From positions 1 to 32,453 of the forward strand of contig CAYOVA010000016.1 of the NCBI GenBank assembly GCA_964407325.1: 32,453 bases of DNA. The letters run 5' to 3'. The position numbers and the translations under genes were made by a program. The DNA is from JAOAFZ01 sp964407325. GTDB taxonomy: Bacteria > Patescibacteriota > Microgenomatia > UBA1406 > GWC2-37-13. Under the pieces are notes generated by a model, which saw only the letters and a list, made by a program, of their open reading frames with translations, searched no databases and had not been told where the DNA came from. Position 1 is the stretch's first letter. Every line of letters starts with the position of its first letter. Shown piece by piece: positions 16,540 through 24,068 of this stretch.

Positions 16540-19014
16540 ATGAAAATACTTACACTCAACGGTAAATGGTTTTTCTCTCGTAAATCTGACACAAAAAAAC
16601 ATCCTGCTACAGTTCCAGGGTGCATTCACACCGATTTACAGGAGAACAAAATTATTGGCGACCTTTCTTATCGTGATAATGAAGATACCTACCGGTGGAT
16701 TGATAAAGAAACATGGATTTATACGCGAGATTTTACGGTTGATGCGAGTTTTCTTGACGAAGAGAAATGCTTACTCCGCTGCAACGGACTGGACACCTTC
16801 GCTGAAATTAAAGTCAATAGTAGTGTTATAGCTCATACAAACAATCAACATAGAGTATGGGAGTTCGATGTAAAAAAATTGCTTAAGAAAGGTAAAAACA
16901 CAATCACCATAACTTTTTCTCCTACTTGGTCAGAAATTGAAAAACAAAAAAATAAACGACATTTAGGAATTGTAGGTGGAGGACGTATTGAAGGAGGAAA
17001 CTACATTCGCAAAGCTCAGTACCAATACGGGTGGGATTGGGGGCCAGTTTGTGTTACTGCAGGAGTATGGCGTGATATCGAATTAGTATCTTTTTCCACA
17101 GCCCGATTGGAAAGTGCTTTTATTAGCCAGGAGCACCACAAGGATTTTGTACGTCTCACAGTCGCTCCAGAAGTTGAATTAACAGATACATCAGCGAATG
17201 TAGATGTTTCGATATCTGTGTCTTTTGAGGGTAAACAAATTGCGAACTATTCTGGAACGTATACTCAATCCCCAATTGAATTTACTATAAAAAACCCGAA
17301 ACTCTGGTGGCCCAATGGTATGGGAGATCAACCTCTCTACACTATTGCTGTTGAATTGCGAGATAATTCGTTACTCCTTGATACATGGACACGTCGGATA
17401 GGACTGCGAACTCTTCAGTTAAGTCGTACAGCAACAGAAAAGGGAGAAAGGTTTGAATTTGTTGCAAATGGTATTCCTTTCTTTGCAAAAGGCGCCAATT
17501 GGATTCCCGCAGATGCCTTTGTAACTCGCATTAGTGAAAAGCAATATAGTATGTTGCTCGATAGTGCGCGTGATGCAAATATGAATATGATTCGAGTGTG
17601 GGGCGGAGGTATTTATGAACCGGATGTATTTTATGACTTGTGTGATGAAATGGGATTATGCGTGTGGCAGGATTTTATGTTTGCTTGCAGCGCCTATCCC
17701 ATACATGATAGTAACTACATTGAAAATGTAAAAGTTGAGTTTAAGCAAAACATTATTCGGTTACGTCATCATGCTTCTCTCGCTTTGTGGTGTGGAAATA
17801 ATGAGCTGGAACAAATGTGGGCCGATCTTATCAGTGAACAGGTTGAACAAGGCAAGATGACGGAAAAAGAATATTTGTACCTTTTCGATACTGTTATACC
17901 AGAAATGTTATCACTGTACGATCCAGAACGATCCTATTGGCCGTCCAGTGCGCATAGTCCCGTTGGCGACAGAAAAGACGCCAATAATCCGCATAGTGGC
18001 GATGCCCATTTGTGGGAAGTGTGGCATGGGCGAGAACCTTTTGAATGGTATCGTACCTGTGAGCATAGCTTTAACAGTGAATTTGGATTTCAGTCCTTTC
18101 CTGAGCCTGAAGTGGTCAAGACCTATACTGAACCGGAAGACAGAAACATCACAAGCTACATTATGGAGAAACACCAGAAAAGCTTTATAGGAAATGATGC
18201 GATTATGCAGTATATGATGAGCTGGTACTTGTTGCCTAAAAACTTTGAAATGACTCTCTTCCTGTCACAGATTCTCCAGGGAATGGCCATTAAGTACGCA
18301 GTTGAGCATTGGCGGCGAAGAAAACCACATGGTACAGGAACTATATATTGGCAATTGAATGACTGTTGGGGAGTAGCAAGCTGGTCATCAATAGATTATT
18401 TTGGCAATAAAAAAGGTTTGCAATACATTGCAAAAAAGTTTTTTGCTCCACTCCTTGTATCAGGGTTAGAGGACATGGAAAAAGGAGTTGTTGATATATG
18501 GATTACCAGCGATATGCAGAACGATTGTAAAGGAACAGTAACTATTCGTGCCCTTGATTTAAATGGTAAGGTATATAACACGATTTCGAAACCTGTTACG
18601 GTCAAAGCTAATTCAAGTAAAGTTTATTACTATGTAAATATGTACGAACAGTTTAAGGAGTTTAACCATAGGGAACATCTTCTCGTGTATAAGTTCGAGA
18701 CAAAAGAAGGCTTGATTTCAGAAAATATGACCTATTTTTCCCGTCCTAAACATCTATTATTAAGGAAACCCACCATAACGATCAGTAAACCAGTAGAAAC
18801 TGCAAATGGATACAAAGTAACATTAAAAACTGATACAGTCGCGTTATGGGTGTGGTTAAGCTTAGATGGAAAGACAGCGAATTATTCAGACCGTTTTTTC
18901 CATTTGCTTCCCGATAATCCAGTTTCTGTTTTTATTCATCCTAGACAAAAACTTACGATAGATGAAATAGGGAAAAAGCTGACTGTATCTAGTCTTGTCG
19001 ATACATTTTCCTGA
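16540..19014 (+). CDS. GH2 beta-mannosidase
   Basis: An 824-residue exo-beta-mannosidase that removes terminal mannose from beta-mannosides. Domains in order: jelly-roll sugar-binding domain (about 1-190) with YGWDWGP, the usual marker of beta-mannosidases in GH2; an Ig-like domain; the TIM barrel from about 305, containing GANWIPADAF, MIRVWGGGIYE and GLCVWQDFMFACSAYP; then C-terminal beta domains. Glu422 in WCGNNELE is the expected acid/base and Glu514 in NSEFGFQSFPE the expected nucleophile. There is no signal peptide, so it probably acts on imported oligosaccharides, together with the GH130 enzyme just upstream. Confidence 0.95.
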   Translation: MKILTLNGKWFFSRKSDTKKHPATVPGCIHTDLQENKIIGDLSYRDNEDTYRWIDKETWIYTRDFTVDASFLDEEKCLLRCNGLDTFAEIKVNSSVIAHTNNQHRVWEFDVKKLLKKGKNTITITFSPTWSEIEKQKNKRHLGIVGGGRIEGGNYIRKAQYQYGWDWGPVCVTAGVWRDIELVSFSTARLESAFISQEHHKDFVRLTVAPEVELTDTSANVDVSISVSFEGKQIANYSGTYTQSPIEFTIKNPKLWWPNGMGDQPLYTIAVELRDNSLLLDTWTRRIGLRTLQLSRTATEKGERFEFVANGIPFFAKGANWIPADAFVTRISEKQYSMLLDSARDANMNMIRVWGGGIYEPDVFYDLCDEMGLCVWQDFMFACSAYPIHDSNYIENVKVEFKQNIIRLRHHASLALWCGNNELEQMWADLISEQVEQGKMTEKEYLYLFDTVIPEMLSLYDPERSYWPSSAHSPVGDRKDANNPHSGDAHLWEVWHGREPFEWYRTCEHSFNSEFGFQSFPEPEVVKTYTEPEDRNITSYIMEKHQKSFIGNDAIMQYMMSWYLLPKNFEMTLFLSQILQGMAIKYAVEHWRRRKPHGTGTIYWQLNDCWGVASWSSIDYFGNKKGLQYIAKKFFAPLLVSGLEDMEKGVVDIWITSDMQNDCKGTVTIRALDLNGKVYNTISKPVTVKANSSKVYYYVNMYEQFKEFNHREHLLVYKFETKEGLISENMTYFSRPKHLLLRKPTITISKPVETANGYKVTLKTDTVALWVWLSLDGKTANYSDRFFHLLPDNPVSVFIHPRQKLTIDEIGKKLTVSSLVDTFS

Positions 19015-19030
19015 AAAGTGCTGGGAAATG

Positions 19031-19039
19031 TGGTATTCT
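19031..19039 (+). promoter_or_regulatory. Extended -10 of the PRPP-synthetase-like gene
   Basis: TGGTATTCT, 10 nt before the ATG at 19050, between the GH2 stop and this start. Confidence 0.5.
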
Positions 19040-19049
19040 TCTGAGATAA

Positions 19050-20186
19050 ATGGCATGGGGAATAATCGAACAGCAATCGATGATCGAAGAAGCGGCTCAT
19101 CTTGATGCAAGACGACGTGCGCTTTTAGATATGTACGCTTCTGGTGAGGAGCAGATTTATCCTCCTGAACGAAATTTAACAACTTCATATTACCTTTCTC
19201 CCGATGAAAGTGTTGTCCTTGTAGGATGTAGCAATAATCCCTGGCTTTCTCAAGAAGTTGCCTCAATAATGGGATATCAGTTGGCAGGAACAGAAGCAGC
19301 GCGCCACCCTAACAGCGAAGTCCGTGTACGCATTCCGTTTAATATCTGTGATAAGAGGATGATTGTTATGGCATCTCCAGGAGGAAAGGAGGTAAACAAT
19401 GAAATGATTGAAGCAATTGGTATTGGTGATGCAGCCAAAAGGAACTTTGGAGTTAAAAGACAACTTGTCCTTACCAAATTACTCTGTGATCGACAAGAAC
19501 GACAAAGCTTTGGAGAACGAGAACCAATTTTGGCTGCCAGTATGGTACGAATGTTTGAAGAGATTGGACACTATGATATGGCAATGTCATTTGATGTTCA
19601 TCAGGAAGCAGTGATGGGTGTTGCTACTGTTCCCTGGGACCGAATGTATGTAACTCCCCTTCTTGCAGAAAGAATTGCTCAATGGAACCTTCCAAGACCT
19701 ATGATTATTTCTCCGGACGCCGGTTTCGTTAAAGGTGCGTATCATTATGCATCAACTCTCGGTGTCCCTTACTCTAATATCAATAAATATCGCGATCCAG
19801 TAACCGGAGAAGTGATGATGGATGGTGTGAACGCAGATGTTGAAGGGTTTGATTGTGTTATTGTGGATGATGTTATTTCTTCTGGAACAACCATGATTGA
19901 AGGTGCACAAGTGTTGTTAAGGAATGGCGCCAACAGTGTATCAATTGCGGCAGCCCATGGAGAGTTTGCAAAATCCGGTCGAGTAAAGCTGTATGAATCC
20001 CCTCTTATACAGAGAATTGCTACTACTAATACTCTGCCTCAATACCCCGAATTGCTTGCTGCACTCGGGATGAATGACAAAATTGAAATCGTTTCTGTTG
20101 CTCCTCTTCTTGCGAAAGCATTGCAAGTGCGTCTTGCAGGAGGATCGATCAAAAGAGACGTCTACAATCATATTAGAAAAAAATAA
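19050..20186 (+). CDS. Ribose-phosphate pyrophosphokinase (PRPP synthetase) homologue
   Basis: PRPP synthetase transfers pyrophosphate from ATP to ribose-5-phosphate, giving PRPP for nucleotide, His and Trp synthesis. The 378-residue protein has both phosphoribosyl-fold halves: SNNPWLSQEVASIMGYQLAG with HPNSEVRVRI (as FxDGEIxVRI), LLCDRQERQSFGEREPILAA (the ATP-loop region with REPI), MSFDVHQEAVMG (as VDLHxxQIQG), and CVIVDDVISSGTTMIEGA (about 269-286), the PRPP-binding loop. It differs from ordinary Prs (about 315 residues) by an N-terminal extension of ~55 residues and by several altered motif positions, so it is either a divergent Prs or a paralogue with another substrate. It follows GH2 by 35 bp. 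Confidence 0.82.
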   Translation: MAWGIIEQQSMIEEAAHLDARRRALLDMYASGEEQIYPPERNLTTSYYLSPDESVVLVGCSNNPWLSQEVASIMGYQLAGTEAARHPNSEVRVRIPFNICDKRMIVMASPGGKEVNNEMIEAIGIGDAAKRNFGVKRQLVLTKLLCDRQERQSFGEREPILAASMVRMFEEIGHYDMAMSFDVHQEAVMGVATVPWDRMYVTPLLAERIAQWNLPRPMIISPDAGFVKGAYHYASTLGVPYSNINKYRDPVTGEVMMDGVNADVEGFDCVIVDDVISSGTTMIEGAQVLLRNGANSVSIAAAHGEFAKSGRVKLYESPLIQRIATTNTLPQYPELLAALGMNDKIEIVSVAPLLAKALQVRLAGGSIKRDVYNHIRKK

Positions 20187-20200
20187 TCTTCAACTCCCCC

Positions 20201-20229
20201 TTCACAAAATAGCTTTCATGTATTAGTAT
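20201..20229 (+). promoter_or_regulatory. Promoter of the FMN riboswitch leader
   Basis: TTCACA (20201-20206), a 17-bp spacer and TAGTAT (20224-20229). The predicted transcript start near 20236 falls at the first base pairs of riboswitch stem P1. Confidence 0.65.
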
Positions 20230-20233
20230 GTGC

Positions 20234-20462
20234 ATATCCTTCAGGGTCCTGTGATTTGTGCACCGGATGTAGAAACAAACGGTAGCGCAAAAATTCAGAA
20301 TCGGTGGTACAGCCCACGAGCAGCGTTGCTTTGAAAATCGAAGCAGCAATGCAGGATTCGGTGAAGAAGCGGTTAGGAGGCGCATTCAGCTATTCAGCGT
20401 GATTGCGTGTTCTTACCTTTTCCATTCCGAAGCCGACGGTACAGTCCGGATGAAAGAAGGTT
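20234..20462 (+). ncRNA. FMN riboswitch (RFN element) with enlarged arms
   Basis: The conserved blocks of the FMN aptamer occur in order: CCTTCAGGG (20238-20247), GGTGGTACAGCCCACGAGC (20303-20321), GCAGGATTCGGTG (20351-20363), and the 3' block ATTCCGAAGCCGACGGTACA followed by GTCCGGATGAAAGAAGG (20424-20460). The first and last pair as stem P1 (CCTTC/GAAGG). The usual element is about 120-160 nt; this one is about 229 nt because two peripheral arms are longer: ~55 nt between the first and second blocks and ~59 nt between GGTG and ATTCC. FMN binding should favour the terminator at 20532-20559 and shut off the transporter. Confidence 0.92.
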
Positions 20463-20531
20463 TCGTGTTCTGTGGCTCAAGAAATCAGAACGATTTATTG
20501 GGTTTCTTTTCGCGGACAATTCGTACCCCTC

Positions 20532-20560
20532 GAAGGCCTATTATCAGTAGGTCTTTTTTT
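20532..20560 (+). terminator. Riboswitch-controlled intrinsic terminator ending at the start codon
   Basis: Stem AAGGCCTA / TAGGTCTT with a 7-nt TTATCAG loop, followed by a run of T that ends at the base before ATG 20561. It sits about 70 nt after the aptamer, as expected for an expression platform working by transcription termination. Confidence 0.82.
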
Positions 20561-21544
20561 ATGAGAAACAAAGCGTTTTCGTATGGTCCTTTTATTGTCA
20601 TGTTGGCTGCGTTCCTGTGGAGTATTGATGGATTCCTTCGTACCAAACTGTACACTATTTCGCCAGTACAGGTTTCTGTTATTGAGCATTTGCTGGGCAC
20701 ACTGCTGATTCTCCCCTTTTTCTGGCCACATCGCCATGAAATTAGGAAACTAAATCAAAAAGACTGGATGGCAGTGTTGTTTATCGCCTGTATCGCTAGT
20801 CCAGTAGCACTGATTCTGTATGTGTACGCCTTAACGCAAATTAATTTTGCCAATTATTCTGTGGTTCAGTTGATGCAGCAAACGCAGCCGGTGTGGGCAA
20901 TTGGATTGGCAGGCCTGGTATTGCGGGAAAAGCTCACAAAACGCTTTTTCCTACTGGCAGCTGCCGCAATGGTAAGTATTTACCTGCTTGTATTTCCCAA
21001 TTTGCAACCGAATTTTGAAACGGGTCAGGGCACGGCGCTTGCCGGACTGTTAGCGTTAGGCGCTGCTGCTGCCTGGGGAAGTGCCACTACCTTTGGCCGG
21101 TTCGTACTTGATAAAGTCTCTTTTGCTACTATGGCATTCTTACGGTTTTCCTTGGCGACTGTGTTTTCATTGATCCTGTTTTCAGTTTTTGTGGCAATAC
21201 AATCTGCTATGGGTGTAGAAAAAATACTCAATGCAAACCATAGCTTTTCAACGCTATTTGCCCTTACTCCGGAACAGTGGACGTCGTTGTTTATGATTGT
21301 GTTCTTTACCGGAGCAACAGCAATGCTGGTGTATTACTTCGGATTACGAAAAACACCTGCCCGCATTGCAACTATTTGTGAACTGGTCTTTCCGGCATCG
21401 TCAATTGTTATTGGAGTCTTTGTATTTAAAAATACCTTTACGCCCACACAAATACTGGGAATTGTCATGCTGTTACTATCAGTTCTTGCCATATCGTTAC
21501 TGCAAAAAGAAAAAGATGTGGTAGTTCCAAAAAAAGAAATTTAA
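20561..21544 (+). CDS. EamA/DMT-family transporter, probable riboflavin importer (RibN-like)
   Basis: A 327-residue membrane protein with about ten hydrophobic segments in two EamA repeats. The first begins FIVMLAAFLWSIDGFLRTKL and ends with the ALTQINFANYSVVQLMQQTQPVWAI region; the second starts near GLLALGAAAAWGSATTFGRF. The start is the ATG at 20561 right after the leader terminator; the frame is open further upstream, but that part is riboswitch RNA. EamA proteins move many metabolites, but FMN-riboswitch control is known for RibN-type DMT riboflavin transporters, so import of riboflavin or a related flavin is the best inference. The stop overlaps the convergent APH-type gene by 4 bp. Confidence 0.85.
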   Translation: MRNKAFSYGPFIVMLAAFLWSIDGFLRTKLYTISPVQVSVIEHLLGTLLILPFFWPHRHEIRKLNQKDWMAVLFIACIASPVALILYVYALTQINFANYSVVQLMQQTQPVWAIGLAGLVLREKLTKRFFLLAAAAMVSIYLLVFPNLQPNFETGQGTALAGLLALGAAAAWGSATTFGRFVLDKVSFATMAFLRFSLATVFSLILFSVFVAIQSAMGVEKILNANHSFSTLFALTPEQWTSLFMIVFFTGATAMLVYYFGLRKTPARIATICELVFPASSIVIGVFVFKNTFTPTQILGIVMLLLSVLAISLLQKEKDVVVPKKEI

Positions 21545-22470
21545 CGAAGTTTCATCAGAGGTAACAGCCAGTTAAAGCAATCTTTTTGTAGTCCCTGGGC
21601 ATAGTTCTGTCGTTTTGCTTCAGGAAGATTGTGATCGTAAATGCCCTCCAAAAAGCCATAGAGATCTTCAAAGAATCGGTTGGAGAGGTAGTATTTGAAA
21701 AAATCCTTATCGGGCGTGTAATCAGGTGAGTATTTTCTGTATTCGGGAAGGAAGACTATTTTCGCTATGGGATCAAGGTGAAACCAAGTATCCCTCTCCC
21801 GGGGAGCAAGTAATATCTCATCCCAATCGACGATATAGACCTCTCCTTTTTGATCAACTAATACATTACCGGGGGCATCACCATGGGTAAGAACAACCTC
21901 AGCCGGTTTTGTTTCACATCGTTCAGCCAATTGTACAAATTCCATCCAATATTTGTTTAGCTCCTCAGTATGCCGGTTCATACTAGTATGCGCTTGCCTT
22001 TCTATTGTGTCCTGCGGGTCTCCGTTTAGTGACAGTTCCATGTAGGCTTCAACCTTGTCTTTATACGCAATATCAAAGGTTTCTTTGCGTAGTGGAGTGG
22101 TGATTTTAGGAGTGACATTGTGAATTTGCGCTAACAGTTTAAAAAACTTTGTTTTGGGAAAGTCCCATGTGGCAGTTCCCAGAATATAGCAAAACACCAC
22201 AATAATCGAACCGTTATCGAGAATATACAGGTCGTCGTTTTTTGCAGGAATTGGGTAGTTTAAGTGAGTAATCCCCAGTTGGTGCAACTCATTCAAAACC
22301 GGCAATCCCTTGATGATCTTATCTACAATATCGGAACTCTTCACTTTCTTAACAAAATACTTCTCACCGGTTTTGGTAGTAATAATAAACGTTTCCCCCA
22401 CAAAACCACGAGGCCCATCTATTAGGCTTTGGATCGAAATTCCGTAGTTGTCTTCCAGCAGTGGTTGCAT
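21541..22470 (-). CDS. APH-family phosphotransferase
   Basis: A 309-residue protein with the aminoglycoside-phosphotransferase/choline-kinase-like fold. The N-lobe has YFVKKVKSSD (the ATP-lysine strand). The C-lobe has VVLTHGDAPGNVLVDQKGEV (about 206-225), the Brenner motif with catalytic Asp and metal Asn, followed by YIVDWDEILLAPRERD, the metal-binding Asp of the DFG-like position. This family phosphorylates small molecules such as aminoglycosides, choline, homoserine and sugars; drug resistance should not be assumed. The -10 TATACT lies 6 nt before the ATG. Confidence 0.85.
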   Translation of the reverse strand: MQPLLEDNYGISIQSLIDGPRGFVGETFIITTKTGEKYFVKKVKSSDIVDKIIKGLPVLNELHQLGITHLNYPIPAKNDDLYILDNGSIIVVFCYILGTATWDFPKTKFFKLLAQIHNVTPKITTPLRKETFDIAYKDKVEAYMELSLNGDPQDTIERQAHTSMNRHTEELNKYWMEFVQLAERCETKPAEVVLTHGDAPGNVLVDQKGEVYIVDWDEILLAPRERDTWFHLDPIAKIVFLPEYRKYSPDYTPDKDFFKYYLSNRFFEDLYGFLEGIYDHNLPEAKRQNYAQGLQKDCFNWLLPLMKLR

Positions 22471-22476
22471 AGTGTA

Positions 22477-22482
22477 AGTATA
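22477..22482 (-). promoter_or_regulatory. -10 element of the APH-type gene
   Basis: TATACT on the minus strand, 6 nt before the ATG at 22470; leaderless layout. Confidence 0.65.
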
Positions 22483-22502
22483 TCAGAGCTTTAGGAAGTC
22501 AG

Positions 22503-22526
22503 AGTGCGGCATAACGGCCGCACTCG
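22503..22526. repeat. Strong inverted repeat (hairpin)
   Basis: A perfect 9-bp stem GAGTGCGGC / GCCGCACTC with loop ATAACG. No U tract follows on either strand, so it is not a standard terminator. On the minus strand it lies just before the APH promoter and could end transcription coming from 22896. Confidence 0.7.
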
Positions 22527-22551
22527 ACGGCGTACAGATCGTGCATCGGAG

Positions 22552-22896
22552 CTATCGCCACGGGACTGTTGGAGTGACAGAGGGAAGTTTTAATGAACTT
22601 ATACTCCCCCGTCTCAACGGGAGCTTGAGGTGAGCCTCCTTTAGGATAGCGATGATAGTATCGGTTTTTTCTGGAGTAGCGGGCATCTCCAGAACTCGAG
22701 CGACTTTCCTCCAAAAATCCGATGGAAGAATAAGGGGTGCAAACCAGAAGTAGTCCCTCAGGTTTGCCATACACAAGTCGCACAGCTTGAGCGGTTCAGC
22801 CGTCCTACGAAGCACTTTCCACAAGTGTCGCCTTAGCTCGATATTATCCCAATCCACAAGTCCCTCCTCTCTGCTATCCTTTTGCCGTTCTCGCAT
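22552..22896 (-). CDS. Doubtful small hypothetical protein, possibly frameshifted
   Basis: No family recognised. From the ATG at 22896 the frame gives about 114 residues (MRERQKDSREEGLVDWDNIE...), helical and rich in charged residues, with CDLCMANLRDYFWFAPLILP in the middle. A second minus-strand frame, open from 22783 to 22499, looks equally protein-like at its end (APVETGEYKF, VAIAPMHDLYAVECGRYAAL). A single one-base frameshift near 22625-22640 would join the first part to the second and give about 130 residues, ending at the hairpin. TATAAT at 22900-22895 overlaps the ATG, which is odd if the message starts downstream of it. Base composition here is richer in G+C than the neighbours. Confidence 0.35.
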   Translation of the reverse strand: MRERQKDSREEGLVDWDNIELRRHLWKVLRRTAEPLKLCDLCMANLRDYFWFAPLILPSDFWRKVARVLEMPATPEKTDTIIAILKEAHLKLPLRRGSISSLKLPSVTPTVPWR

Positions 22897-22924
22897 TATA
22901 CTACTCGCGTACAATTAAAATACG

Positions 22925-22933
22925 TGGTACTCT
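22925..22933 (+). promoter_or_regulatory. Extended -10 of the gene at 22940
   Basis: TGGTACTCT, 6 nt before the ATG; leaderless layout. Confidence 0.55.
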
Positions 22934-22939
22934 TACTAT

Positions 22940-23407
22940 ATGGACACACGTTCTTTGCAGACTCTTATGAATCAGAAGATTGCAAAGATTATTTTCGAGG
23001 AAATGTTTCGCGAAGCGGGAAAGTATGTGGTGATTCCTATTGGATATGATACCACTGAACCAAACCTGAGCCCGTACAAGCGCCATTCGTATGTCAAAAA
23101 AATCCTGGATAATCTAAAGGCTGCACCGGATTTTGTGCTTATTTCTCGCGATAAAACAGATGTTATAGTTGTTGAAGTTGAGTACATCCCAAAATTGGTG
23201 CCGGATAAGTTGGGAGACAAGGTCCATACGCTCCTCCGCCGCTGGGATCCTTCATATGTGTTTCTTGTTACGCAGACAGGGTTTTATTTTGAACACTGTA
23301 GTGTCGTAAAAGCGGAAAACGGGCATATAAAAACCCTTTCGGAACGCTGGGTTCGCGCAGAAATGCAAAACAAATATCTGGATCTGCTTCATCACTATAT
23401 TAGGTAG
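22940..23407 (+). CDS. Hypothetical protein, possibly PD-(D/E)XK nuclease-like
   Basis: A 155-residue soluble protein that I do not recognise. It has an alpha-beta pattern: a helical start (residues 1-30), then APDFVLISRDKTDVIVVEVEYIPK (quoted in parts: PDFVLI at about 56 and VVEVEY at about 69). A Pro-Asp before one strand and Glu-x-Glu or Glu-x-Lys-like in the next is the layout of PD-(D/E)XK nuclease folds, but the usual Lys is replaced here by Tyr. WDPSYVFLVTQTGFYFEHC could be the next strands. Activity is not claimed. Start supported by a promoter 6 nt upstream. Confidence 0.6.
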   Translation: MDTRSLQTLMNQKIAKIIFEEMFREAGKYVVIPIGYDTTEPNLSPYKRHSYVKKILDNLKAAPDFVLISRDKTDVIVVEVEYIPKLVPDKLGDKVHTLLRRWDPSYVFLVTQTGFYFEHCSVVKAENGHIKTLSERWVRAEMQNKYLDLLHHYIR

Positions 23408-23439
23408 GTCGTCGACCGCGATTGCCCTTCCAATTCTGC

Positions 23440-23445
23440 TACAAT
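23440..23445 (+). promoter_or_regulatory. -10 element of the gene at 23452
   Basis: TACAAT, 6 nt before the ATG at 23452. It decides against the out-of-frame ATG at 23448. Confidence 0.55.
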
Positions 23446-23451
23446 CAATGA

Positions 23452-24039
23452 ATGAGCAAGTATTATGTATTGGTTGTCTTCATGGTTATACTTGTTGTCT
23501 CTTCCTTGCATTTCTATGGAACAAAAAAAGCGAAGCCAGCCGAACTTGTAGATTCACAAGCTCCGCCACCGACGAAAGTTGTAACACCTGCAAAAGTAAA
23601 ATATTTGCAGTATACGTTATTCAAAACATCTGACAAGCTCTTTCATTTTAGCTATCCGGATGAATGGCTTGTTATCGATACAACTTCCGATGAAAAGAAA
23701 AAACAGTCCGATGTTGTGCAAGCATGGAATCTCAAAGACCGTGCCGAACAATGGTCTATTAAAGCAGATTTTAAACAAAGGAAAACTTCAAACAATCTTC
23801 AGAAACTGGTACAGGGCGTGTGTTCAGGAAAAAGTGCCCCGTGCGAAAGGAAAGGAATTAATGGGATTACCTATAGCAGAACCGAAGAACTTACATTAAA
23901 TGGTAACCTGGTGATTACCTATGAAGCTCTCAATGGAGACCGGGTCATGCAAATTGTTACTACTATAAAACGGGAAAATCTGGATGAATATATTGATGAG
24001 TGGCTTCGTATAGAGCAAACATTCCGCTTCTTTAAATAA
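23452..24039 (+). CDS. Membrane-anchored hypothetical protein with PsbP-like pattern
   Basis: A 195-residue protein with one N-terminal hydrophobic segment (YYVLVVFMVILVVSSLHFYG, residues 4-23), a short Pro/Lys-rich spacer (about 24-50), and an exported beta-rich domain. The domain has FHFSYPDEWLVID (about 64-76), a start often seen in PsbP-like and similar small extracytoplasmic domains, and ends LRIEQTFRFFK, which resembles the closing strand FxxxxSTFKF of that group. Two cysteines (GVCSGKSAPCERKG) may form a disulfide outside the cell. Function unknown; it is between the gene at 22940 and the convergent aldehyde dehydrogenase. Confidence 0.65.
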   Translation: MSKYYVLVVFMVILVVSSLHFYGTKKAKPAELVDSQAPPPTKVVTPAKVKYLQYTLFKTSDKLFHFSYPDEWLVIDTTSDEKKKQSDVVQAWNLKDRAEQWSIKADFKQRKTSNNLQKLVQGVCSGKSAPCERKGINGITYSRTEELTLNGNLVITYEALNGDRVMQIVTTIKRENLDEYIDEWLRIEQTFRFFK

Positions 24040-24068
24040 CACTGCCTGCGATTTAGTCTCCCTCCGAT

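Noticed and set aside
20399..20560. Longer start for the EamA protein, 54 residues upstream
   Set aside because: These bases are the 3' half of the FMN aptamer and the terminator; the membrane protein begins naturally at 20561.
22701..22714. Minus-strand TTGGAGGAAAGTCG resembling the conserved GAGGAAAGTC of RNase P RNA
   Set aside because: The other conserved RNase P RNA blocks and the closing helices are not found nearby, and the stretch reads as part of a protein-like frame.
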